Positions 1 to 5,915 of a stretch of 28,456 nucleotides of DNA are shown piece by piece; position 1 is the first letter of the stretch, and each line of letters opens with the position of its first letter. The notes beneath the pieces were generated by a model. It was not told the origin of the DNA. It saw only the letters and a list, made by a program, of their open reading frames with translations, and did not search any database. The translations under genes and the position numbers were made by a program. Origin of the DNA: Parasutterella muris (GTDB taxonomy: Bacteria > Pseudomonadota > Gammaproteobacteria > Burkholderiales > Burkholderiaceae_F); the NCBI RefSeq assembly GCF_943193095.1, contig NZ_CALPCV010000029.1, forward strand, positions 1-28,456, in the 5' to 3' direction.

Positions 1-6
1 ATAAAT

Positions 7-18
7 TTTTAAAGAACT
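7..18 (-). promoter_or_regulatory. boxA-like antitermination element of an rRNA leader
   Basis: The minus strand reads AGTTCTTTAAAA, followed by an AT-rich ATTTAT. This closely matches the rRNA leader boxA consensus (TGCTCTTTAACA), where NusB and NusE bind to set up antitermination. Its place after two tandem strong promoters supports the reading. The 16S rRNA gene should begin a few hundred bases beyond the left edge. Confidence 0.65.
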
Positions 19-46
19 TGCTTGATTTCTCAAGCGCAGAATTGCT

Positions 47-74
47 ATTTTACAGAACTGAAAATTCTTGTCAA
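47..74 (-). promoter_or_regulatory. Second tandem rRNA-operon-type promoter (P2)
   Basis: On the minus strand a perfect TTGACA -35 (69-74) and a TAAAAT -10 (47-52) are separated by 16 bases. It lies about 100 bp downstream of the first promoter in the same direction, and just before the boxA-like element, as in rRNA operon leaders. Confidence 0.7.
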
Positions 75-150
75 CTGAAACAGGAAAATTCAATGTAAAA
101 ATTTGTTTCTGCATCTCGAACAGCGCTTGGCGTTGTTCAATGAGGCGTGC

Positions 151-178
151 ATTCTACACATATTTTTGAGTTCGTCAA
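151..178 (-). promoter_or_regulatory. Upstream rRNA-operon-type promoter (P1)
   Basis: Read on the minus strand, a TTGACG -35 (173-178) and a TAGAAT -10 (151-156) are separated by 16 bases, the spacer typical of rrn P1 promoters. The bases after the -10 (GCACGCC) are GC-rich, as in promoters under stringent control. It points out of the window to the left, divergent from mobA. The rRNA genes themselves are not visible, so the assignment rests on the tandem promoters and the boxA that follows. Confidence 0.65.
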
Positions 179-283
179 GCTGAGGCCTCTTCATTCGAAA
201 TCTCACTCGAACCTCGCGCCATATTTCCGCTCACTCAGGCGTTGTATTATCAGCAAATGTAATTCAGTGTTTAGGAGCGATCA

Positions 284-901
284 GTGCCTCAATGCAAAGT
301 TTCTGCTGTTCTGCTTGCCGGCGGTGAAGCTAAGAGAATGGGACGAATTAATAAAGGCTTCCAGCCCCTTAACGGCGCCGTCCTTGCCGAGCACGTACTG
401 AGCTCCTTGAAGCATCAAACTTCAGATATATACATCAGCGCCAACTCGTACGCGGATGAGTATGCTCTGCGCTTTCCTTTTCCTGTTTTTCCTGACATTC
501 GATATGACTTCCTCGGCCCTCTTGCCGGCATTGAAACCGTTCTGACCCGCGCGCCGAATATTGAATGGCTTTTTTGCTGTCCTGTTGATACACCTTACAT
601 CCCGGATAATCTTGTTCCTTCTTTGCTGAACAACGCGATAACGCTCGGAAGAACAGCAGCCTACCCTTGCCACAATGGGAAAGCTGAACCGCTTCACTGC
701 CTGCTTCACTCGTCGGTACTGCCTGAACTCACTGCGTATCTTGACGCTGATAAGCGCAGTGTTTTTCGGTTTCTGAACTCTGTTGATGCCGTCGAAGTCC
801 CAATTGCAACCGAAGACGATTCATTTATTAATCTGAATACAATAGAAGAACTCCGTCAGGCAGAAATGAAACAGACATCTAAAGACAGTATTGAGAATTG
901 A
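284..901 (+). CDS. mobA: Molybdenum cofactor guanylyltransferase MobA
   Basis: MobA transfers GMP from GTP to molybdopterin cofactor in the cytoplasm, giving the guanine dinucleotide form used by DMSO-reductase-family enzymes. The 205-residue protein has the usual size. Its N-terminus carries the nucleotide-binding signature AGGEAKRMGRINKG near residues 12-25; the family's usual Asp in GxDKG is Asn here. FLGPLAGIETVL and CCPVDTPYI (about residues 74-103) are the conserved GPLAG and metal-site DTP regions. The start is GTG at 284, chosen because AGGAG lies 6 bases upstream; the first ATG would cut into the conserved strand. It runs directly into moeA, forming a cofactor operon. A TATTAT at 245-250 could be its -10 but has no convincing -35. 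Confidence 0.9.
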   Translation: MPQCKVSAVLLAGGEAKRMGRINKGFQPLNGAVLAEHVLSSLKHQTSDIYISANSYADEYALRFPFPVFPDIRYDFLGPLAGIETVLTRAPNIEWLFCCPVDTPYIPDNLVPSLLNNAITLGRTAAYPCHNGKAEPLHCLLHSSVLPELTAYLDADKRSVFRFLNSVDAVEVPIATEDDSFINLNTIEELRQAEMKQTSKDSIEN

Positions 902-902
902 T

Positions 903-2120
903 ATGAACGTGAAATCTTATGAAGACACCCTTGCTTTTCTGAGCAGTTATGTAAGACCGGCTGCGGAGACAGAAATTCGCAAACTTTCCGATGCGCTTGG
1001 CTTTGTTCTCGCCGAAAACCTGATCTCAAATCTGGATCTGCCTCGCTTTAATAATTCAGCAATGGACGGTTGGGCCTTTGGTTCCGAGAATATTCAGCCC
1101 GAAAGCTTCACGTTGACGTGCGTCGGCAGCGCCTTCGCAGGCCATCCTTATGAAGGAAAGCTTCGCCCGGGAGAATGCATTCGTATTATGACAGGTGCTG
1201 AGGTTCCCGAAGGGGCTGATACTGTCGTCAAACAGGAAATCGTAACCTCGGAGGGTTCATTAGTTACTTTCCCCGCGGGCGTGCGCAAAAATGAAAACGT
1301 ACGCTTCTGCGGCGAAGAAGTTCAGCAAGGCTCTGTCTGTCTTAAAGCCGGCATTAAGCTTCGCTCTGCACATATGAACTTTCTTGCCGCAGTCGGCGTG
1401 AAAGAGGTCGTCGTTTATCGCAAACTCAAAGTTGGTTTCTTCTCCACCGGTGATGAATTGATCGGTGTAGAAGAAACAATGAGCGAAGGAAAAATTTACG
1501 ATTCCAATCGCTACTGCATTAAGGCAATGATCGAGGAAGCCGGATTTGAACCCGTCGATCTCGGCCGCTTCCCGGACAATGAACAAAAAATTAAAGACGG
1601 AGTGCTTCAGGCAGCAGTTCTCTGCGACGCTATCATTACGTCCGGCGGTGTCTCCGTCGGTGAGGCAGATTTCACTCGTGATGCAGTCCTGTCAAACGGA
1701 GAATTAGTAGACTGGAAATGCTTAATTAAACCCGGTAAACCTCTGGCTATCGGCAAAGTCAGAAATGCATACTTCTTCGGTCTGCCGGGGAACCCAACCG
1801 CCGCTCAAGTGACATTCCACGCCATTGTCTCTTTAGCGCTTCGCAGACTCTCCGGAGAAATTAATCCAACACTTAAAATGAGTCTCGCCTACGCTGGGGC
1901 AGACAATCTTAAGAAAAAACCGGGATACACAGAATTCCAACGAGGCGTCTTAGAAGTAAGAAACGGCCGTATCTGCGTAATACCCGCAGGTTCTCAAAAA
2001 ACCGGCGCCATGCGCTCAATGGTAGACGCTAATTGCTTCATCTTCCTTCCGGAACAGCAGGGAGCGGTTCATGAAGGAGACCTACTGAGGGTTGTCAGCT
2101 TTTACGGCCTTTATTCTTAG
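903..2120 (+). CDS. moeA: Molybdopterin molybdenumtransferase MoeA
   Basis: MoeA inserts molybdate into adenylylated molybdopterin, the step after Mog. At 405 residues it matches the family. Family blocks are seen in order: FNNSAMDGWAF (about residues 50-60), IMTGAEVPEGADTVV, FFSTGDELIG with GKIYDSNRY, TSGGVSVGEADFT, IKPGKPLAIG and FGLPGNPTAAQVTF, then the C-terminal barrel domain. The ATG at 903 sits one base after the mobA stop. A TTG at 891 in the same frame would add four residues and overlap mobA; neither has a strong ribosome site, so translation is probably coupled to mobA. The last 26 bases overlap the convergent metallophosphoesterase gene. Confidence 0.92.
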   Translation: MNVKSYEDTLAFLSSYVRPAAETEIRKLSDALGFVLAENLISNLDLPRFNNSAMDGWAFGSENIQPESFTLTCVGSAFAGHPYEGKLRPGECIRIMTGAEVPEGADTVVKQEIVTSEGSLVTFPAGVRKNENVRFCGEEVQQGSVCLKAGIKLRSAHMNFLAAVGVKEVVVYRKLKVGFFSTGDELIGVEETMSEGKIYDSNRYCIKAMIEEAGFEPVDLGRFPDNEQKIKDGVLQAAVLCDAIITSGGVSVGEADFTRDAVLSNGELVDWKCLIKPGKPLAIGKVRNAYFFGLPGNPTAAQVTFHAIVSLALRRLSGEINPTLKMSLAYAGADNLKKKPGYTEFQRGVLEVRNGRICVIPAGSQKTGAMRSMVDANCFIFLPEQQGAVHEGDLLRVVSFYGLYS

Positions 2121-2943
2121 ATACCGGAGACCACTCGCGTCTCTGCAGTCGTCCGAAACGATTCTTGGTGAGCCGACGGAACTTCGAAGCTGGTGTTCGA
2201 CGAACACCGGGGAACGGTAATTTCACCTGCTTCTGAATTTTTTCCTGAAGCTCCCTGGGATCAACTTGTGCGGGAACAATAATATTTCCCTCAAGATCAA
2301 TAATCCCTCTAAGCCCAATACCACGGCACTTTAGCCCCTTCTGGGGAAGATAGCATCGACTTTCATGCTGATGCGCGTGAATAATCATTTTTGCGCCGAG
2401 ACTGATTGCTAAATCATCAATCGCTTCAAAGCCCTTGGCATGCATAGAAGGAGCTTCGTGCGTAATAAGAATATCCGCCTTACACTCTCTCAGCTTTTCA
2501 TAAACGGAATAAAAAATTGTAGAGCGGTGTCTGCGAGGCAGTCCGCCGCGCCACATGCCGCTTTTTCCTATCTTGCGGATAAACAGACTCGGCGAAGAGA
2601 ACAAAGGAAGATTCGGAGGCATCCAAATTTGACCGCGGAAAACACCGCCCAGACCCGCAACCTTTACGCCGCAAATATCCTGTACACGGCCGTGGAGATT
2701 GTTTCTGGCAAAAGACGAACGCCAAAGCCGATCGTAAATAAGATCGGTATCCGTATCGTGATTGCCCGGAATCCAGTAAATCTTTGTCTTGGTATCACGG
2801 ACAGATTTGAAAATCACATCCAGCGACTGAGGCGGCGTGAGATCGCCGAGGATCAGCACCGCATCCGGATGCCATTGATCGATCGCGCTCAATATGTGCG
2901 AAAACTCGCCGTGAGGGTCCCCGCACAAAAATATCTTACTCAT
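2095..2943 (-). CDS. Calcineurin-like metallophosphoesterase
   Basis: The 282-residue protein has the full metal-site set of the calcineurin-like phosphoesterase fold: GDPHGE at residues 8-13, GDLTP near 33, GNHD near 60, THEAP in the middle, and HAHQHES further on. These residues bind two metal ions in this superfamily. The substrate cannot be told from sequence; relatives cleave phosphodiesters, nucleotides or phosphoproteins. The last 60 or so residues are strongly basic (many R and K), beyond the catalytic fold, and could bind RNA or DNA. The start at 2943 is supported by AGGAG at 2949-2953. Its 3' end overlaps the end of moeA on the other strand. Confidence 0.8.
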   Translation of the reverse strand: MSKIFLCGDPHGEFSHILSAIDQWHPDAVLILGDLTPPQSLDVIFKSVRDTKTKIYWIPGNHDTDTDLIYDRLWRSSFARNNLHGRVQDICGVKVAGLGGVFRGQIWMPPNLPLFSSPSLFIRKIGKSGMWRGGLPRRHRSTIFYSVYEKLRECKADILITHEAPSMHAKGFEAIDDLAISLGAKMIIHAHQHESRCYLPQKGLKCRGIGLRGIIDLEGNIIVPAQVDPRELQEKIQKQVKLPFPGVRRTPASKFRRLTKNRFGRLQRREWSPVSKNKGRKS

Positions 2944-2950
2944 TCATGCT

Positions 2951-2971
2951 CCTCTCGAATAATTCGCGAGG
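2951..2971 (-). promoter_or_regulatory. Hairpin overlapping the ribosome site of the phosphoesterase gene
   Basis: CCTC (2951-2954) pairs with GAGG (2968-2971) and CGAA (2956-2959) with TTCG (2963-2966), with one mismatch and a three-base loop. The stem contains part of the minus-strand AGGAG ribosome site (2949-2953), so folding could limit translation. This is a structural observation only. Confidence 0.35.
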
Positions 2972-3142
2972 AACAGAGTTCATCCGGTTTCTCACCGAAT
3001 GAATAAAACTTATTCTCTTCGTCATTTCAATCAGCACCGCTGTTTTACTTATTGATTCTCAATAGTGCTGCCCGTATATCTATGTACCCAAGAGAATAAC
3101 ACTATTTAGCTAATATCTATAGTCTCTTCATTAACAGAAGAC

Positions 3143-3760
3143 CTATTTGACCTTGAGAACGTCAGCACCTTTAGGCGGAACAAAAGAGAAAACAGAGGGC
3201 GCAATACGCTCATTTGTTTTTACGTCCTTAAATTGAAGCGTCGTTTTTTCTCCCATCAACCCGTTAACCTGCAAAAGCTCAGGATTTTCACCCTTAAACC
3301 CGAATATCACTTCCTTCACACTGGCATCTTTTTTCTTCGGCACCAACTTAAATAACGTCAGTCCGTCTTTATCGGGCAGCTGAGTGATGTCCCAGTCCCT
3401 GTCTAATGAATCCTGACCGAAGAGAATCGACGCAGGGCTCTGAGGTATGGCTCCCTTAGCATTACGAACGGTAACTTGGTTCAAATCTTTATCCCAAACA
3501 AAGAGCTCTTTGCCGTCACATACCATGACCTGCTCGTACGGGGTCTGGTAAACCCAATTAAACTTACCGGGCTTCTGAAATTTAAAGTCGCCCTGCGACG
3601 GCTCTTCCGTCGCTTTACCCTGTTTGTCAACCGTCTGTTGAGAAAAAACTCCTGACACAGACTGCGATGCGAGAAAATTTTTTAATACGGACGCATCGGC
3701 TGCGCAGGCAATAGAATTCATTGCACCGCAGCAGTATAAAAACACAAGTAGTTTCTTCAT
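3143..3760 (-). CDS. lolA: Outer-membrane lipoprotein carrier protein LolA
   Basis: LolA carries lipoproteins across the periplasm from the LolCDE transporter to LolB in the outer membrane. The 205-residue protein starts with a signal peptide (MKKLL, hydrophobic stretch, likely cleavage near ACA-A at residues 18-21). It then has the LolA pattern: SGVFSQQTVDKQGK, a PGKFNWVYQTPYEQVMVCDGKELFVWD block (about residues 64-90) and QSPASILFG. The fold is an open half-barrel with a greasy cavity. GGAAAG before the ATG fits a ribosome site. In many betaproteobacteria lolA directly follows ftsK; here a two-gene operon on the opposite strand separates them. Confidence 0.85.
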   Translation of the reverse strand: MKKLLVFLYCCGAMNSIACAADASVLKNFLASQSVSGVFSQQTVDKQGKATEEPSQGDFKFQKPGKFNWVYQTPYEQVMVCDGKELFVWDKDLNQVTVRNAKGAIPQSPASILFGQDSLDRDWDITQLPDKDGLTLFKLVPKKKDASVKEVIFGFKGENPELLQVNGLMGEKTTLQFKDVKTNERIAPSVFSFVPPKGADVLKVK

Positions 3761-3879
3761 ATCTTTCCGTCTAACCTTATGCGGTTATCCGTCGTTTAAG
3801 GTTCCTAAGTAAAAAACAGGCACTGACTTCGCTTCTAAAAAGCCCCAGCCGAAATTAAATTCATCGGGAAACAAGATGC

Positions 3880-3907
3880 TTCCGAATGATTCTAGCAATG
3901 CTATAAA
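3880..3907 (+). promoter_or_regulatory. Possible promoter for the amidohydrolase operon leader
   Basis: TTCCGA (3880-3885) and TATAAA (3902-3907) are separated by 16 bases on the plus strand. It would give a leader of about 250 bases before the amidohydrolase gene. The -35 is poor, so this is only the best candidate in the 403-base gap between lolA and that gene. Confidence 0.25.
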
Positions 3908-4077
3908 TCGCGTCAGCAGAAAAAAACTTCATCTTGAGATAAAAAGTATTTTTTTGTTTCGAGTTCTGCTTCAGAGCACACGAAACCACAAAGATTTTTG
4001 CTATCCTTCGCAACATGCAAATTTCAACATTCAAACTGCGTGAAGGTAAAACCTTCAATTGTTTGAGGGCTCTTCGT

Positions 4078-4164
4078 GTGCCCGGCATCTCTTTTTCTTT
4101 TAATATGCGGAATTCCCAGACGGCATTTCTTTTAGAAGTGCCGTTTTTTTATAGGACAAAATAA
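4078..4164 (+). CDS. Candidate leader peptide (28 aa) before the amidohydrolase gene
   Basis: GTG at 4078 is preceded by GAGGG with an 8-base spacing. The frame runs MPGISFSFNMRNSQ and onward to TAA at 4162-4164, whose last A is the first base of the next ATG. The frame passes straight through the terminator hairpin, so a ribosome translating it would prevent the hairpin from forming. The same frame can be extended upstream to ATG at 4015 (49 aa), but that ATG has no ribosome site. The peptide itself has no recognisable fold and probably acts only by being translated. It is too short to be sure it is coding. Confidence 0.45.
   Translation: MPGISFSFNMRNSQTAFLLEVPFFYRTK
4120..4150 (+). terminator. 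Intrinsic terminator inside the leader frame
   Basis: An 11-base stem (4120-4130 with 4134-4144, one T-G wobble, TTT loop) is followed by six T (4145-4150). It ends only 13 bases before the amidohydrolase start codon, so it acts either as an attenuator of that operon or ends a short upstream transcript. Confidence 0.85.
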
Positions 4165-5186
4165 TGAATTTAGAAGCTCCTCTCACAATCCGCTCAATGA
4201 TTGAGCCTGTGATTAAAAGAAACGGCGGATGGGTCAACACCCACGCGCACGCAGATCGGTCATTTACATTAAGTCCGGACGTACTGCAGATGAGAAAAAC
4301 CTGTACTCTGCAGCAGAAATGGGACGCTCTTGACAGACTTAAATCCGAATCAACAGAGGAAGATTTCTACAGACGCTTCTGCCAATTCTTCGAGTTAATG
4401 ATCTCTCAGGGCGTCACAGCGGTCGGAACTTTTGTGGATATCGATCCGCAAAGCAAAGACCGTGCGATTAAGGCAGGCATCCGCGCCAGAGAACATTATG
4501 CGGATCAGCTGATTGTTAAATTCGCAAACCAGACGCTCAAAGGTGTTATCGATCCGGTCGCCCGTGAATGGTTTGATATCGGCTCTCAGATGGTCGATAT
4601 CATCGGAGCTCTTCCCAAACGTGACGAAAATGATTACGGAAAAGGATCCGAAGCTTTTGACATCATTCTCGGTACCGCTAAAGCGCTTGGCAAAATGGTC
4701 CACGCCCACGTCGACCAGTTCAACCAATCTCTGGAATACGAGACAGAAGAACTTTGCCGCAAGACAATTGAGCACGGAATGGAAGGCCGAGTTGTCGCGA
4801 TCCACGGTATCTCAATCGCTGCTCACTCCAGACAATACCGTCAGCGTCTCTATGATCTGATGAAAAAAGCCAACGTGATGATGATCGCCTGCCCGACCGC
4901 TTGGATTGATACGCCTCGCTCGGAGCTGATCGGACCGGCGCATAACTCCATGACGCCTGTAGACGAACTTGATCCGGCCGGAATTACTGTCGCGCTCGGC
5001 ACTGATAATGTCTGCGATGCGATGGTTCCCTGGAACAACGGAGATATGTGGCACGAACTCACAACCCTGGCAACCGGCTGCCGCTATGATGAGATGGAGC
5101 GCCTTGCGCGAATCGGCTCAGTCAACGGCAGAAAAGTCCTCGGACTTCCGGACCTTCCCAATACCGATTTCACTATCCAGATTTAA
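4164..5186 (+). CDS. CodA-like metal-dependent amidohydrolase (cytosine deaminase family)
   Basis: The protein shows the cytosine-deaminase branch of the amidohydrolase superfamily: HAH at residues 27-29, HAHVDQ at 180-185, IHG with His214, and GTDNVCD with Asp281. These match the metal ligands and active-site His and Asp of E. coli CodA. Two points argue against simple cytosine deaminase activity. The CodA motif HCDE, whose Glu shuttles the proton, reads HVDQ here, and CodA's DD at the metal Asp reads DN. It is also shorter (340 against about 427 residues), lacking the beta-sandwich parts at both ends. The next gene encodes a phosphoribosyltransferase nine bases downstream, so the pair probably salvages a pyrimidine or related base. 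The start has AGGA at 4153-4156. Confidence 0.75.
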   Translation: MNLEAPLTIRSMIEPVIKRNGGWVNTHAHADRSFTLSPDVLQMRKTCTLQQKWDALDRLKSESTEEDFYRRFCQFFELMISQGVTAVGTFVDIDPQSKDRAIKAGIRAREHYADQLIVKFANQTLKGVIDPVAREWFDIGSQMVDIIGALPKRDENDYGKGSEAFDIILGTAKALGKMVHAHVDQFNQSLEYETEELCRKTIEHGMEGRVVAIHGISIAAHSRQYRQRLYDLMKKANVMMIACPTAWIDTPRSELIGPAHNSMTPVDELDPAGITVALGTDNVCDAMVPWNNGDMWHELTTLATGCRYDEMERLARIGSVNGRKVLGLPDLPNTDFTIQI

Positions 5187-5194
5187 TCACTCCT

Positions 5195-5869
5195 ATGCCT
5201 ACTTCGTTTCTTGCTCAAGACATTATGGCTGAACATCTGCTGTCCCATAATGCAATTGTCTTTCTTAAAGATAAGCCGATGCGCCTTCGCTCAGGCCTTG
5301 TAACGCCGATTTACGTCGATAACCGCACACTTCCTTCCTATCCGGAAGCCTGGCGGGATATCATCGAAACCATGGCCTCCCGCATCGTCGAATTAAAGAT
5401 TCCGTTTGATATGATCGCCGGCGTTGAAGATGCGGGAACCGCACATGGAGGCGCGCTCGCATACCGTCTTTCTGTTCCGTTTATCACTGTCAGAAAGGTT
5501 GCTAAAAGCTACGGCGATAAAACGCGTATCGATGGCGAAAACGTAAAAGGAAAACGCGTGCTGATCATCGAAGACCATCTTTCTACAGGCTTGTCTCTGC
5601 TTGACGCCGCCAAAGCACTTCGTGAGCAGGGCGCGATCGTAACGCACTGTTTTGCGATCACAAACTTTGATATGCCTGAAACCGCCAAACTCTTCGACAA
5701 GAACGGTATTCAGGCTTTCCAACTCCTTCCTTTTGCAGCGATCGTCGAGAAAGCTGTCAGTATGGAGTTAATCTCAGAGAAAGAAAAGGAAGATATCGAA
5801 AGCTGGCTGGATACGCCTTGGAGCTGGGCTTCGCAGCGCGGACTGCTCGCACAGTCAACTGAAAACTAA
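5195..5869 (+). CDS. Orotate phosphoribosyltransferase-like protein
   Basis: This 224-residue protein belongs to the type I phosphoribosyltransferases, which join a base to PRPP. RLRSGLVTPIYVDNR (about residues 30-44) matches the orotate-enzyme N-terminus, VRKVAKSYGDKTRIDG matches its catalytic loop, and VLIIEDHLSTGLS (about 122-134) is the PRPP loop, usually V(D/E)DVxTTGGS. His-Leu in this loop is unusual. The loop's KSYG resembles the orotate domain of animal UMP synthase more than the KDHG of E. coli PyrE. Since it follows a CodA-like hydrolase in one operon, it could be the cell's PyrE or could use the hydrolase's product. A start at ATG 5225 is also possible; neither has a clear ribosome site. 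Confidence 0.75.
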   Translation: MPTSFLAQDIMAEHLLSHNAIVFLKDKPMRLRSGLVTPIYVDNRTLPSYPEAWRDIIETMASRIVELKIPFDMIAGVEDAGTAHGGALAYRLSVPFITVRKVAKSYGDKTRIDGENVKGKRVLIIEDHLSTGLSLLDAAKALREQGAIVTHCFAITNFDMPETAKLFDKNGIQAFQLLPFAAIVEKAVSMELISEKEKEDIESWLDTPWSWASQRGLLAQSTEN

Positions 5870-5888
5870 TTGCTTTTCCCCTGCAGTT

Positions 5889-5914
5889 CAAAGGCCGCCC
5901 GAGGGCGGCCTTTC
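5889..5914. terminator. Bidirectional intrinsic terminator
   Basis: AAAGGCCGCCC pairs perfectly with GGGCGGCCTTT around a GA centre, flanked by A on one side and T on the other. It sits between the convergent phosphoribosyltransferase and ftsK genes and can serve both. Confidence 0.9.
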
Positions 5915-5915
5915 T

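Larger units (their letters stand above)
3976..4164 (+). promoter_or_regulatory. Structured leader with candidate pyrBI-type attenuator
   Basis: This is the 3' half of the gene-free stretch before the amidohydrolase gene. A perfect 9-base inverted repeat (3976-3984 with 4073-4081) can close a long stem that includes the GTG of a leader reading frame. Inside it, TGAAGGT (4041-4047) can pair with ACCTTCA (4051-4057), or TGCGTGAAGG (4038-4047 region) with CCTTCGCA (4005-4012). Then come GAGGG, GTG at 4078, a 14-base all-pyrimidine tract with 11 U (4088-4101), a strong terminator (4120-4150) and TAATG at 4162-4166. In E. coli pyrBI, slow transcription through U tracts at low UTP lets the ribosome override such a terminator. 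The analogy is inference. Confidence 0.5.

Noticed and set aside
147..401. Open frame of 84 codons upstream of mobA
   Set aside because: It overlaps mobA in another frame and begins inside the rRNA leader promoter region.
2440..3006. Open frame of 188 codons antisense to the metallophosphoesterase
   Set aside because: Shadow of a real gene whose catalytic motifs are complete; composition is Arg-rich and lacks a family pattern.
3861..4088. Open frame of 75 codons on the minus strand between lolA and the amidohydrolase gene
   Set aside because: It lies antisense to the structured leader, has no ribosome site and shows no family pattern.
4015..4164. Longer 49-codon leader frame starting at ATG 4015
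   Set aside because: It shares its end with the 28-codon frame, but its ATG lacks a ribosome site; the GTG at 4078 has GAGGG at good spacing.
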